DNA of 64,000 nt from Pseudomonadota bacterium (GTDB taxonomy: Bacteria > Pseudomonadota > Gammaproteobacteria > Enterobacterales > Enterobacteriaceae). The position numbers were made by a program, and so were the translations under genes. The DNA is taken from positions 62,001 through 126,000 of the forward strand of contig JAGTSE010000003.1 of assembly GCA_018261615.1 (NCBI GenBank). Reading direction: 5' to 3'. Each line of letters starts with the position of its first letter. The stretch's first letter is position 1. A model generated the notes under the pieces. The model worked only from the letters and a program-made list of their open reading frames with translations, did no database searches and had not been told where the DNA came from. Below, in pieces: positions 32,509-41,666 of the stretch.

Positions 32509-33404
32509 AATGCCTCAATGACCCTTTTTTTATAGCTGAAGCGAACATCGCTGGACAGATAAAATGAAAGTGAATAAAGCTCACTGACGCGCTGCTTGAC
32601 TATAAGTAGCTGTTCATCAGTAAGATATTTTTTATGATTAGTGTAAATATCAAACCAATGGCAATTAACCAGGTGGCGGAATTTCCGTGGAAAGGTTTTT
32701 TCCATCTGTAACGTACACTCAATAAGCGGCGTGATTTTGCTGGCGCTCAGGGAGCTGGAGAGGCTATCGTTACGTTTAATGTAATAATAACATCCCTGAC
32801 GCTGATAAAATATTTTCTTGGCTTGCATCAACATTCCGGGAAATACAGCAAAATCTTCGTAACAAATCATGGAGGGAATGGGGTTGCTGTTATAGAGCTC
32901 TCGCCGTATAAACTGCCCAATAAGATGCGCCTGAAAATCCTTATGGAGCAGAAAACGTCGCACAGCATCATGGGTTGATAACGGTATCGGGTTAAAACCC
33001 TGCCACGAGGCGGAAATTTTGCGGGCATCGTGGATCTCAAGCAAACGCGTCAACAGCATATCTGGCTGCTGTGCTTTGAGGAAATTCACTGCATCACGCA
33101 GACTGTTTGGTTTTAGCTGGTCATCACTATCGAGCATCGTAATGTATTCGCCCGTGGCCAGGGAAACGGCTCTGTTACGTACCTGGCCGACATTGCGGTA
33201 GCTTACCTGACGGCTAATAACGTGCGGTAATTTATCTTTCCACGCATCAATAATGGTTTGCGTTGCATCTTCTGAGCTGTCGTTAAAAATAATAACTTCA
33301 AGCTCGTCAGTGCAGGTATCGATTGCTGCCAGCAGGCTTTCAAGGGTCGCGGTAAGTGTTTTTTCAGCATTATGCGCTGCGATGATAACGCTAAGAAAAG
33401 CCAT
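32496..33404 (-). CDS. Family 2 glycosyltransferase of the LPS core cluster
   Basis: 302 residues from MAFLSVIIAAHNAEKT. GT-A motifs are EVIIFNDSSEDATQ, the acceptor/donor stretch YRNVGQVRNRAVSLATGEY and the metal motif MLDSDDQLKPNS near residue 90. The donor sugar is not identifiable from sequence. The ATG was chosen over an in-frame GTG 12 bases upstream because AAGGTGA lies eight bases before it. It overlaps waaL by 13 bases and follows the family 9 gene by 4. It probably sets a strain-specific outer-core sugar. Confidence 0.82.
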   Translation of the reverse strand: MAFLSVIIAAHNAEKTLTATLESLLAAIDTCTDELEVIIFNDSSEDATQTIIDAWKDKLPHVISRQVSYRNVGQVRNRAVSLATGEYITMLDSDDQLKPNSLRDAVNFLKAQQPDMLLTRLLEIHDARKISASWQGFNPIPLSTHDAVRRFLLHKDFQAHLIGQFIRRELYNSNPIPSMICYEDFAVFPGMLMQAKKIFYQRQGCYYYIKRNDSLSSSLSASKITPLIECTLQMEKTFPRKFRHLVNCHWFDIYTNHKKYLTDEQLLIVKQRVSELYSLSFYLSSDVRFSYKKRVIEALWKK

Positions 33405-33408
33405 AGAA

Positions 33409-34518
33409 TCAGTCACCTTGTGCGTTGCGGATATTTAGTAATACGCTGGCTTGGGGTAATTCACGAATGAATTGTTCAATCTGATCAAGCGAGGTATCGG
33501 TAACGGCAAATAATGCCTCTCGATCCTGCGAAAAATGGTATTTTGTTTCAAAAACATAAGAACAAATATTCTTATCGTCACCAATCAAAAGGGTCTTGCC
33601 TAAGGGGCGTTGTTCGTAATGGCAACATGGCCCGAACAGCATAATGACCGGAACATTAACTGCATCGGCGATATAAATATTCCCCGAATCCGAAGCGATA
33701 TAGCAGTCCATTTTGGAAATGGCCCAGGGCAATTCTTCAAGTGAGACTTTACCTATCATATTAATGAAATGGGGGAAGTTGTCATAGACTGCAGTTATGT
33801 CATCCATCCACGACTGCTCATTCGGCGTTCCAAACACGTAAAACACACAGGGTAGCGTTGCCAGGCAATCAACAATCCGTTTCCAGATAACCGGAGGAAC
33901 CGTTTTGGCTTTGTTACCTGCTGAAATGCTGATACCGATACGAATGACGCCGGGTTTATCGAGGATCTCCGGATAGACGTCAGGCCTGAAGAGCGGTTTA
34001 GTCGCATGCTTGGGAAACATCTGCCAGGATAGTGAACGGTCAGCCAGGTGCAAATAATTGGTGACGGACAACGTCTTTTTTCCATGATCGACGATGCCAT
34101 GTGCCGTTGCATAGAAGACCCCGTGATACCACTTGCGCGCATAGGTACTGATAAATTGCTTATTACTGGCATTACAAACAGCGGCAAAGAACAGATTTAC
34201 GCTGTTCGGTTGCAGCAGATAAACGTTGTCGTAGCGATTCATAATATGACAGGCGAAACGGATTTTTTGCCACAGATTGTGTTTGTGTTGCTCAATAAAA
34301 AAAACCGTTTCAATGGTCTCATCATGCTTTGCCAGCATGCTCACGCTTCGGCTTATCAGTACGTCACTTTTTTGCAGGTACGCCAGTAAGGGGGTCACGT
34401 TAACAAAATCGCCAATTTTAGCTGTTTGAATGACCAGATTACGCCCGGTTTTCTTACGGAATAGCTTGCCGATGATTTTCATCGGCAGGAATAAAATCAG
34501 CAGAAAAATGTAACTCAT
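33409..34518 (-). CDS. Family 9 (heptosyltransferase-like) glycosyltransferase
   Basis: 369 residues. The first 20 residues are hydrophobic (YIFLLILFLPMKIIGKLF), a possible membrane anchor. Then comes the family 9 block NLVIQTAKIGDFVNVTPLL, and late in the protein CYIASDSGNIYIADAVNVPVIMLFGP. Family 9 members add heptoses, but this one diverges from WaaC, WaaF and WaaQ, and its acceptor is unknown. It starts 3 bases after the waaC stop, so it is in the hldD-waaF-waaC run. Confidence 0.8.
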   Translation of the reverse strand: MSYIFLLILFLPMKIIGKLFRKKTGRNLVIQTAKIGDFVNVTPLLAYLQKSDVLISRSVSMLAKHDETIETVFFIEQHKHNLWQKIRFACHIMNRYDNVYLLQPNSVNLFFAAVCNASNKQFISTYARKWYHGVFYATAHGIVDHGKKTLSVTNYLHLADRSLSWQMFPKHATKPLFRPDVYPEILDKPGVIRIGISISAGNKAKTVPPVIWKRIVDCLATLPCVFYVFGTPNEQSWMDDITAVYDNFPHFINMIGKVSLEELPWAISKMDCYIASDSGNIYIADAVNVPVIMLFGPCCHYEQRPLGKTLLIGDDKNICSYVFETKYHFSQDREALFAVTDTSLDQIEQFIRELPQASVLLNIRNAQGD

Positions 34519-34521
34519 TGA

Positions 34522-35502
34522 TTAGGCATCTCTGTCGCGCAGTGGCTGGTGGTTCTGAAGAACCGTGAAAATCTCATCCGCTGTTATATCTCCCATCCGC
34601 CCGGTTGGGCTTACCACCTGATGCTGATTTTTACCGTATCCGCCAATTAGCCCCGGATCGGTTGGGCCAAACAATGTGATATTGGGGCGATCGAGTGCGG
34701 CCGTTAAATGGCTCAGCCCCGTATCGACGGAAACAACAGTCTGCGCGCCGGCAAGTTGTGCCGCAACCTGTGCCAGTGAAAGTTTAGGTAAAACTTCGAC
34801 ATGATCAAAGCCCACCGCCATGCGTTCCGCACGTTGGCGTTCATGTTCTGCACCCCAGGGCAGTTTAATATGGATACCCGTTGGTTGCATTAATTCGAGC
34901 AGTTCGCGCCAGCGGCTTTCCGGCCAGTGTTTATCATCGCGGGTGGTGGCGTGCAAAAAGACGGCGTATAGCGGATGCGTTGTATCGGTCATGGCAAAAT
35001 GGCGCGCAATTGCATAATCGCCCTGAGTTTGTGGTTTTGTGTAACCGAGACTTTTGGCAAACAACTCGCGGATACGTTCCACCGCATGTTGCTGTTTTGC
35101 GATGTGGTGGCAACGATTGTAAAACAGGCTTGCCAGCGGCTCGCGTGCGCTGCTCCAGTCCAGCCCGTGTTTCACTCCGTGCGCTAGCCGGGTGACCAGC
35201 GCGGCGCTTTTCACCAATCCTTGCGCATCAATGATGGCATCGTAACGTTCGGCCTGCACGGCTTCGCGGAAGGCTTTGCGCTCCGCCGCAATGGACGCGG
35301 AAAACCAGGCTTTACGCCAGCGGCGGATTGCCACCGGAATGACGCGATCAACGGCGGCATGCCAGGAAGGGATCTGGGCAAATCCCTCTTCGACCACCCA
35401 GTCAAAGCGGATCCCAGCAATCGCCTGCATGGCATCTGTTAGCGCAGGCAACGTATGCAGCACATCGCCCATCGAGGAGGTTTTCACGATCAATACCCGC
35501 AT
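34522..35502 (-). CDS. waaC: LPS heptosyltransferase I
   Basis: Adds the first L-glycero-D-manno-heptose to Kdo. 326 residues. MRVLIVKTSSMGDVLHTLPAL at the N-terminus and VSVDTGLSHLTAALDRPNITLFGPTDP near residue 260 are the WaaC signatures. Starts 3 bases after waaF stops and sits in the order hldD-waaF-waaC shared by all enterobacteria. Confidence 0.96.
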   Translation of the reverse strand: MRVLIVKTSSMGDVLHTLPALTDAMQAIAGIRFDWVVEEGFAQIPSWHAAVDRVIPVAIRRWRKAWFSASIAAERKAFREAVQAERYDAIIDAQGLVKSAALVTRLAHGVKHGLDWSSAREPLASLFYNRCHHIAKQQHAVERIRELFAKSLGYTKPQTQGDYAIARHFAMTDTTHPLYAVFLHATTRDDKHWPESRWRELLELMQPTGIHIKLPWGAEHERQRAERMAVGFDHVEVLPKLSLAQVAAQLAGAQTVVSVDTGLSHLTAALDRPNITLFGPTDPGLIGGYGKNQHQVVSPTGRMGDITADEIFTVLQNHQPLRDRDA

Positions 35503-35505
35503 CGG

Positions 35506-36552
35506 TTATCCTTCCGCATCCAGCAATAGTGCATTTAACTCTTCCAGTACGCGTTGCGGCGTAATGTCGATAAGGCTTTGGTGATAGCCTTCAGCAGCAT
35601 CACCTTTACGCACTTTGTGATAGCCGGAAATCAGACGGATGACGCGCGCTTTATGCGACAGCGGCGGGGTAAAATCCGGGCTGCTTGGGCCGTATAGCGC
35701 CACCAGCGGACGGTTGAGCGCGGCGGCGACGTGCATCAAACCGGAGTCGTTGGAGACTACCGCTTTGCAGGCGGCGATCAACACCACGGCTTGTTCCAAC
35801 TGGGTTTCCCCGGCCAGATTGCGGCACCAGGCTTGTTGCTCGATATTCAGCGCGGCGAGGATCTCGTTGCCCGCTTCATGGTCTTTCGCGGAACCGAACA
35901 GCACCACCTGATAACCTTCGTCAATCAACTGCTTTGCCAGTTCCGCATAGTGATAGTGCGGCCAGCGCTTGGCCGGGCCGAACTCCGCGCCGGGGCAGAA
36001 GCCAATCATCGGGCGCTCTGCTGAGATGGCAAATGCGGCGCAGGCTTGTGTTTTTTCCCCGTCATTGACCTGCAACTGCGGCCACAGTAGCGGCTGCGGC
36101 AGATCTTTCGCCGAGGCCATGACGCCTTTGTCATAGGCCAGCGCTACGTAGCGTTCGACCATCAGCGGCCAGGCTTGCTTATCCAGTACCCGCGCATCGT
36201 TCAGCAGCCCATAACGCATCTCGCCGCGCCAGCCGGTACGATGAGGGATTCTGGCAAAGAAGGGGAGCAGCGCCGATTTAAAGGAGTTTGGCAGGACGTA
36301 TGCCCGGTCATAGCGTTTTTCCCGCAGGCTATGGCCCAGCTTGCGGCGCTCGCCAATTTCCAGCGCGCCGTGGCCCAATGGCATCGGGATCGCTTCGTTG
36401 ACTTCTGGCATGCGTGATAAAAGAGGACGGCACCACGCGGGTGCCATCACATCGATTATCGCCTGGGGAAAGCGCGCTTTGAGCGTGCGATAGAGACTTT
36501 GCGACATCATCATGTCGCCCACCCATGACGGGCCAATCACCAAAATTTTCAT
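35506..36552 (-). CDS. waaF: LPS heptosyltransferase II
   Basis: Adds heptose II to heptose I. 348 residues, the E. coli length. MKILVIGPSWVGDMMMSQSLYR, GFCPGAEFGPAKRWP and SNDSGLMHVAAALNRPLVALYG are diagnostic. It lies 2 bases after hldD and 3 bases before waaC, so the heptose supply and transfer enzymes are co-transcribed. Confidence 0.97.
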   Translation of the reverse strand: MKILVIGPSWVGDMMMSQSLYRTLKARFPQAIIDVMAPAWCRPLLSRMPEVNEAIPMPLGHGALEIGERRKLGHSLREKRYDRAYVLPNSFKSALLPFFARIPHRTGWRGEMRYGLLNDARVLDKQAWPLMVERYVALAYDKGVMASAKDLPQPLLWPQLQVNDGEKTQACAAFAISAERPMIGFCPGAEFGPAKRWPHYHYAELAKQLIDEGYQVVLFGSAKDHEAGNEILAALNIEQQAWCRNLAGETQLEQAVVLIAACKAVVSNDSGLMHVAAALNRPLVALYGPSSPDFTPPLSHKARVIRLISGYHKVRKGDAAEGYHQSLIDITPQRVLEELNALLLDAEG

Positions 36553-36554
36553 AC

Positions 36555-37487
36555 TTACGCGTCGCGGTTCAGCCAGGCCATATACTCGGTTACGCCTTCG
36601 GCAACGGTTTTAAATGGCTTGTCATAGCCCGCTTTGCGCAGGTTAGTAAGATCCGCCTGGGTAAACGCCTGGTAGCGGCCTTTCAGTTTCTCCGGGAACG
36701 GAATGTACTCAATAGAACCTTTCTTATGGTAAGCCAGCGTCGCATCCGCAACCGCCTGGAAAGATTCTGCGCGGCCAGTGCCGAGGTTATAAATACCGGA
36801 TACGCCGTTTTCCCAGAACCATAGATTCACGGCGGCCACATCGCCTACGTAGACGAAGTCGCGCTTAAAGTTATCGCTACCTTCGAACAGTTTCGGGCTT
36901 TCTCCGTTGTTCAGTTGGGTATTGAGGTGGAAAGCCACGCTCGCCATGCTGCCTTTGTGACCTTCACGCGGACCATAAACGTTGAAATAGCGGAAACCGA
37001 CAATCGGTGAATTCACTTCCGGCAGAATGCTGCGCACGTATTCGTCAAACAGCATTTTTGAGTAGCCGTAAACGTTCAGCGGTTTTTCATACTCGCGGGA
37101 TTCAATGAAGTCGGAGGTACGGCCGCCGTATGTGGCTGCGGAAGAAGCATACAGGAAGGGAATTTCACGTTCCAGACAGTAATGCAGCAGTTCCTTAGAG
37201 TACTGATAATTGTTATCCATCATGTACTTGCCGTCCCACTCTGTCGTGGAGGAGCACGCACCTTCGTGGAATACCGCGTCGATGTCGCCGAACTCTTCCC
37301 CGGCCATAATCTGGATCAGGAAGTCTTCTTTATCCATGTAGTCGGCGATGTGCAGGTCAACCAGATTGACAAACTTGGTACCGTCTTTCAGGTTGTCCAC
37401 CACCAGAATATCAGTGATGCCTTTATCATTCAGGGCATTAACAATGTTACTGCCGATAAAACCCGCGCCGCCGGTAACGATGATCAT
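36555..37487 (-). CDS. hldD: ADP-L-glycero-D-manno-heptose 6-epimerase
   Basis: Makes the heptose donor used by WaaC and WaaF. 310 residues. Short-chain dehydrogenase features: NAD(P) loop [10 protein letters not shown] near residues 6-15, catalytic Ser in [10 protein letters not shown] and Tyr/Lys in YGYSKM. First gene of the hldD-waaF-waaC-GT9-GT2-waaL run and divergent from kbl. A TTGAGA-CAA-TCTCAA inverted repeat lies 26 bases before the ATG. Confidence 0.97.
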   Translation of the reverse strand: MIIVTGGAGFIGSNIVNALNDKGITDILVVDNLKDGTKFVNLVDLHIADYMDKEDFLIQIMAGEEFGDIDAVFHEGACSSTTEWDGKYMMDNNYQYSKELLHYCLEREIPFLYASSAATYGGRTSDFIESREYEKPLNVYGYSKMLFDEYVRSILPEVNSPIVGFRYFNVYGPREGHKGSMASVAFHLNTQLNNGESPKLFEGSDNFKRDFVYVGDVAAVNLWFWENGVSGIYNLGTGRAESFQAVADATLAYHKKGSIEYIPFPEKLKGRYQAFTQADLTNLRKAGYDKPFKTVAEGVTEYMAWLNRDA

Positions 37488-37703
37488 AACTGTACCTTTG
37501 AAAAGTGGAGCGTTGAGACAATCTCAAACACTAATAGTTCCTATCATACCATCACATTGCCGCCCCTTCAGCCATTCCCCCGGGGAAGGTCTTAGCGATG
37601 CGTGATTTATGCTACAAATTACATAATGGATGATGCGTCATCTCGTATCACCGCATAGCTTTCGGTAAGATGTGCCGAAATTTGCCCAGTCTGGAGAATT
37701 GCG

Positions 37704-38900
37704 ATGCGTGGGGATTTTTATCAACAGTTAACGAATGACCTGGAAACCGCGCGGGCGGAAGGGTTGTTTAAAGAAGAACGCATTATCACGTCGGCTCAGC
37801 AGGCTGATATCACCGTGGCAAATGGTGGCCACGTCATTAACTTCTGCGCCAATAACTACCTCGGTCTGGCCAACCATCCCGCACTGATTGTCGCCGCGAA
37901 AGCAGGCATGGACAGCCATGGTTTCGGTATGGCGTCGGTACGCTTTATCTGCGGTACTCAGGACAGCCACAAAGTGCTGGAGCAGAAGCTGGCCGAGTTT
38001 CTCGGCATGGAAGATTCCATTCTCTATTCCTCCTGCTTTGACGCCAACGGCGGGCTGTTTGAAACGCTGCTCGGCGCAGAAGATGCCATTATTTCCGATG
38101 CGCTGAACCACGCGTCGATCATCGATGGCGTGCGTTTGTGTAAAGCGAAGCGCTATCGCTATGCCAATAACGATATGCAGGAACTGGAAGCACGTCTGAA
38201 AGAGGCGCGTGAAGCGGGCGTTCGTCATGTGCTGATTGCCACCGATGGCGTGTTCTCAATGGATGGCGTGATCGCGAATCTGAAAGGCGTTTGCGATCTG
38301 GCGGATAAATATGACGCGCTGGTGATGGTAGACGACTCTCACGCGGTTGGTTTTGTCGGCGCGAACGGTCGTGGCACGCACGAGTATTGCGATGTTATGG
38401 GGCGCGTGGACATCATCACCGGTACGCTCGGCAAAGCGCTGGGCGGCGCATCAGGCGGTTACACCGCTGCGCGCAAAGAGGTGGTGGAGTGGCTGCGTCA
38501 GCGTTCCCGCCCTTATCTGTTCTCCAACTCTCTGGCACCGGCGATTGTTGCCGCCTCCATTAAAGTGCTGGAGATGCTGGCATCCGGCGCGGAGTTGCGT
38601 GACCGTCTGTGGTCTAACGCTCGCTTGTTCCGCGAAAAAATGACCGCCGCAGGCTTTACGCTGGCGGGTGCCGATCACGCCATTATCCCGGTGATGCTGG
38701 GCGATGCCGTAGTGGCGCAAAACTTTGCCCGCGAGCTACAAAAAGAGGGCATTTACGTCACCGGTTTCTTCTACCCGGTGGTGCCAAAAGGCCAGGCGCG
38801 TATCCGCACGCAGATGTCTGCGGCACACAGTCCTGAGCAAATTGAACGTGCGGTGGCGGCGTTTATCCGTATTGGTAAACAACTGGGTGTGATTGCCTGA
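37704..38900 (+). CDS. kbl: 2-amino-3-ketobutyrate CoA ligase (glycine C-acetyltransferase)
   Basis: Cleaves 2-amino-3-ketobutyrate with CoA to glycine and acetyl-CoA, the second step of threonine breakdown. 398 residues. PLP lysine in [15 protein letters not shown] near residue 244; PLP-ring residues in CFDANGG and [13 protein letters not shown] before the ATG. tdh follows by nine bases. Confidence 0.97.
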   Translation: MRGDFYQQLTNDLETARAEGLFKEERIITSAQQADITVANGGHVINFCANNYLGLANHPALIVAAKAGMDSHGFGMASVRFICGTQDSHKVLEQKLAEFLGMEDSILYSSCFDANGGLFETLLGAEDAIISDALNHASIIDGVRLCKAKRYRYANNDMQELEARLKEAREAGVRHVLIATDGVFSMDGVIANLKGVCDLADKYDALVMVDDSHAVGFVGANGRGTHEYCDVMGRVDIITGTLGKALGGASGGYTAARKEVVEWLRQRSRPYLFSNSLAPAIVAASIKVLEMLASGAELRDRLWSNARLFREKMTAAGFTLAGADHAIIPVMLGDAVVAQNFARELQKEGIYVTGFFYPVVPKGQARIRTQMSAAHSPEQIERAVAAFIRIGKQLGVIA

Positions 38901-38909
38901 GGGCCTGAC

Positions 38910-39935
38910 ATGAAAGCGTTATCCAAATTGAAAGCGGAAGAAGGCCTGTGGATGACCGACGTACCGGAACCTGAAGTCGGGCATAACGATCTGCTGATTA
39001 AAATTCGTAAAACCGCGATTTGCGGAACCGACGTACATATTTACAACTGGGATGACTGGTCGAAAAAAACCATTCCCGTACCGATGGTGGTTGGCCACGA
39101 ATATGTCGGCGAAGTGGTGGAGATCGGTCAGGAAGTGAAAGGATTCAGGATTGGCGATCGCGTCTCCGGTGAAGGTCATATTACCTGCGGGCACTGCCGT
39201 AACTGCCGTGCCGGGCGTACGCACCTGTGCCGTAACACCATTGGCGTCGGCGTAAACCGTCCGGGCTGTTTTGCCGAGTATCTGGTGATCCCCGCGTTTA
39301 ACGCGTTTAAAATTCCGGACAATATCTCTGACGATTTGGCCTCTATTTTTGATCCGTTTGGCAATGCCGTGCATACCGCGCTCTCTTTCGATCTGGTGGG
39401 GGAAGATGTGCTGGTCTCTGGCGCCGGTCCGATTGGCATCATGGCGGCGGCCGTGGCGAAGCATGTCGGCGCCCGTTATGTCGTGATCACCGATGTGAAC
39501 GAGTATCGACTGGAACTGGCTCGCAAAATGGGCGTTACCCGCGCCGTGAACGTAGCTAAAGAGAGCCTGGCCGATGTGATGGCGGAACTGGGCATGACCG
39601 AAGGGTTCGATGTGGGTCTTGAGATGTCCGGTGCGCCACTGGCATTCCGTACGATGCTCGATACCATGAACCATGGCGGGCGCATCGCAATGCTTGGTAT
39701 TCCACCTTCGGATATGTCGATCGACTGGAATAAAGTTATCTTCAAAGGACTGTTTATCAAAGGGATTTACGGCCGTGAAATGTTTGAAACTTGGTATAAG
39801 ATGGCGGCGTTGATTCAGTCTGGTCTGGATCTCTCGCCGATTATCACTCACCGTTTCGGCGTTGACGACTTCCAGCAGGGCTTCGACGCCATGCGCTCAG
39901 GTCAATCCGGCAAGGTGATTCTGAACTGGGAATAA
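38910..39935 (+). CDS. tdh: L-threonine 3-dehydrogenase
   Basis: Zinc-dependent enzyme that oxidises L-threonine to 2-amino-3-ketobutyrate with NAD+. 341 residues. Catalytic zinc ligands lie in [12 protein letters not shown] and GHEYVGE; the structural zinc site is [15 protein letters not shown]; the nucleotide loop is [10 protein letters not shown]. Forms an operon with kbl. A weak GGGGCCG/CGGTTCCCC hairpin lies just after the stop, and the accessory pocket begins here. Confidence 0.97.
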   Translation: MKALSKLKAEEGLWMTDVPEPEVGHNDLLIKIRKTAICGTDVHIYNWDDWSKKTIPVPMVVGHEYVGEVVEIGQEVKGFRIGDRVSGEGHITCGHCRNCRAGRTHLCRNTIGVGVNRPGCFAEYLVIPAFNAFKIPDNISDDLASIFDPFGNAVHTALSFDLVGEDVLVSGAGPIGIMAAAVAKHVGARYVVITDVNEYRLELARKMGVTRAVNVAKESLADVMAELGMTEGFDVGLEMSGAPLAFRTMLDTMNHGGRIAMLGIPPSDMSIDWNKVIFKGLFIKGIYGREMFETWYKMAALIQSGLDLSPIITHRFGVDDFQQGFDAMRSGQSGKVILNWE

Positions 39936-40024
39936 AAATAAGGGGCCGCTGCCTGACGGTTCCCCATAAATAAAGGCAGGCATAGAAAGTTGTGATCTAC
40001 TTAGTGTTCCACCAAAAAGTAAGG

Positions 40025-40480
40025 TTACTCCTCTATGCCTGCTTCACAAGTTTGCCATAAAATTTTTAGCCAGCCCCTAAACTCACAACCTCAGTCATAT
40101 TAGGTGTCGTTGAGCTGGGGATATAAGCATGATTAAATACAACAGAAGAAATAACAACGCTAACGGATGTTATATTATACATTTTTGATTCAACACCAGC
40201 ATCATTAATAGCGTAGAATCTTATAATTGCGGTTTCAGTCGTTTACATGAACAAAAAAATCAAATAGATATGGTGATGACTTATCTACTTACTTACTCAT
40301 AATAACAGGCTCATGTTGTCTTGTTCCAGTCATTGAGCCTGTATGTGGATCAGTTGGTAATGTAATACCATGTTGAATGTTCATTACCTCTATAGCACCT
40401 TCACGGCCTATAGCAGTGCAAGGGTCTTTTATCTGAACACCATTTTCATCGTATAAAAATAAATAAGCTAGTAAAGATAT
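40025..40480 (-). pseudogene. hcp: Decayed hcp gene (type VI secretion tube protein)
   Basis: Translating the minus strand gives AYLFLYDENGVQIKDP, REGAIEVMNIQHGITLP, TGSMTGTRQHEPVIMSK, then VDKSSPYL, RFYAINDAGVESKMYNI and finally KILWQTCEAGIE, which together follow the Hcp family from end to end. Lesions: the expected start codon is ATA (40480-40478), with AAGGAT upstream as a former ribosome-binding site. TAA at 40291-40289 replaces the Glu before VDKSSPYL. One frameshift follows HVND and another precedes the last block. It cannot make a full protein. It lies alone, without other type VI genes in the window. Confidence 0.82.
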
Positions 40481-40506
40481 TAGTAAATCCTTATGTTGGT
40501 AAAATC

Positions 40507-40725
40507 CTATTCTTCCGGTCTTTCAGGTAGAAGTTTAACAATGATGTATACTACAGCTATGCTAACAGCTATATATATAAACCGCTCATGCCATGTTTCA
40601 AAGTGGAAGAACCAATAAATACATAAAAAAACTAAAATACCACCAAGCAAAGAAACAGAGTATTCTAAGAAGCTATGAAATACTCGCTTCCCAAATGATA
40701 ATTTTCTAGTTTTATCATCTGCCAT
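40507..40725 (-). CDS. Small two-helix membrane protein of unknown function
   Basis: 72 residues from MADDKTRKLSFGKRVFHSF. Two predicted membrane helices: SVSLLGGILVFLCIYWFF (about 24-41) and FIYIAVSIAVVYIIVKLL (about 49-66). AAGGGG eight bases before the ATG is a good binding site; an in-frame TTG 21 bases earlier was rejected. I do not recognise the family. It lies directly upstream of the dead hcp gene on the same strand, and its first bases overlap the tail of a truncated gene. A membrane immunity protein is a possibility only. Confidence 0.65.
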   Translation of the reverse strand: MADDKTRKLSFGKRVFHSFLEYSVSLLGGILVFLCIYWFFHFETWHERFIYIAVSIAVVYIIVKLLPERPEE

Positions 40726-40828
40726 GATTAACCCCTTTTTTGACAAGATCCAGAATCTGATTAAATGCTGTTTCTCCTTGAGTTCTTCTAACCCTTAACG
40801 CCTCAACAAAGGGGTGTAAAGATCCTAC
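40715..40828 (-). pseudogene. Truncated 3' end of an unknown gene
   Basis: The minus strand reads LHPFVEALRVRRTQGET, AFNQILDLVKKGV and NHGR, then stops at 40715, overlapping the start of the next gene in a way typical of coupled genes. Upstream the frame runs straight into the IS-like remnant, so the insertion probably removed the rest. About 35 codons remain and the family is not recognised. Confidence 0.45.
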
Positions 40829-40936
40829 CCAGCAATAGTGGACACGCAACTAAGTGAGTAAACTCTCAACCAGAGGCGATTACTCATGACAAAACCAGTA
40901 TCAACGGCCAAAAAGCCCCGCAAACAACTGTCCACT
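40821..40936 (+). mobile_element. Remnant of the left end of an IS3-family element
   Basis: CCTACCCAGCAATAGTGGACACGC followed 40 bases later by a reading frame MTKPVSTAKKPRKQ resembles the terminal repeat and orfA start of an IS3-family element (ISEhe3-like, from memory). The frame then leaves homology and stops after 30 codons (40886-40978). AGTGGAC (40837-40843) is mirrored by GTCCACT (40930-40936), so a tiny inverted-repeat-bounded piece of about 100 bases remains. No transposase domain survives. Confidence 0.55.
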
Positions 40937-41057
40937 CCCCCTAAAATGAGACAGCTACAATTAGATTTTCTGCTTTAACATTTGCAGAGGTCCACATAAA
41001 GCATGTTTCACAGAATCTCAGATCCCCAATACCTGGGGCATTTCATATTATTCTGAA

Positions 41058-41258
41058 TCAACGTTTCCGTCTTTTCTTAAAAATCCAATCACTAACAAAA
41101 AAGGCAATGAACAGGAATATAACTGTAGATATTAATGCGTAATCTTCCCAAAAGCTAACAGCTAACATACCAAATATAATAGTCAGTCCAATAGGAATAT
41201 AGACTTGTGTAATAAGCCTAACTAATTCAGACCAAAATACAGAAAACATCTTTTTCAT
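41058..41258 (-). CDS. Small two-helix membrane protein of unknown function
   Basis: 66 residues. Helices at about 18-35 (VYIPIGLTIIFGMLAVSF) and 41-57 (LISTVIFLFIAFFVSDW), then a basic tail KKRRKR suggesting a cytoplasmic C-terminus. The ATG overlaps the stop of the preceding gene as ATGA, so it is translationally coupled to it. A weak CCCCA/TGGGG hairpin lies just downstream (41025-41039). Family not recognised; the size, coupling and position would suit an immunity protein. Confidence 0.68.
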   Translation of the reverse strand: MKKMFSVFWSELVRLITQVYIPIGLTIIFGMLAVSFWEDYALISTVIFLFIAFFVSDWIFKKRRKR

Positions 41259-41662
41259 CGAATAATCCTAAGAATATCAGAAACAATATCATTATCACTT
41301 TTCTGGTACTGATTGAATACATCCACTTTATTGATCACGGGTTCAATAAGGAAATATAACATTTCAAGATCACGACCGTAGAGATCTCTATAGTACCGAC
41401 TATGTTTATGTAGAAGTCTTTCCGCAGCCTGAGAAGCTACCTGTGCATACCCATAGATACCTGCAGCCCCTACACCACGAGTTGACCATTTTGTGAGTGT
41501 TGAAGATATTGATAATTGCATCGATAGACTTGTTGCCGCTAACGTCGCGATAGTGTACGCAATCGTAAACTTGGTAAGGGTCGCTGTTGTAAACCCTGCA
41601 CCAGCTTTAGACAAGGTTAACGTAATGTTCCTGATACGCTGATCAGAGAGATTTTCAAACAT
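41255..41662 (-). CDS. Unknown protein with central hydrophobic segments, possible effector
   Basis: 135 residues from MFENLSDQRIRNITLTLSKAG. A central hydrophobic, Ala/Thr/Ser/Gly-rich region (about residues 26-75, including FTIAYTIATLAATSLSMQ and GVGAAGIYGYAQVASQAAE) could make two membrane helices. The charged C-terminus YRDLYGRDLEMLYFLIEP follows. An in-frame TTG 12 bases upstream would overlap the preceding stop; neither start has a strong binding site. Not recognised. The glycine/alanine-rich hydrophobic core is compatible with a small pore-forming protein, but that is inference. Confidence 0.62.
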   Translation of the reverse strand: MFENLSDQRIRNITLTLSKAGAGFTTATLTKFTIAYTIATLAATSLSMQLSISSTLTKWSTRGVGAAGIYGYAQVASQAAERLLHKHSRYYRDLYGRDLEMLYFLIEPVINKVDVFNQYQKSDNDIVSDILRIIR

Positions 41663-41666
41663 ATAG

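Noticed and set aside
39976..40042. 11-bp inverted repeat (GCAGGCATAGA / TCTATGCCTGC) as a mobile-element end
   Set aside because: The right arm lies at the end of the hcp pseudogene reading frame and the arms are only 45 bases apart; a 3' hairpin of the old hcp transcript is the simpler reading.
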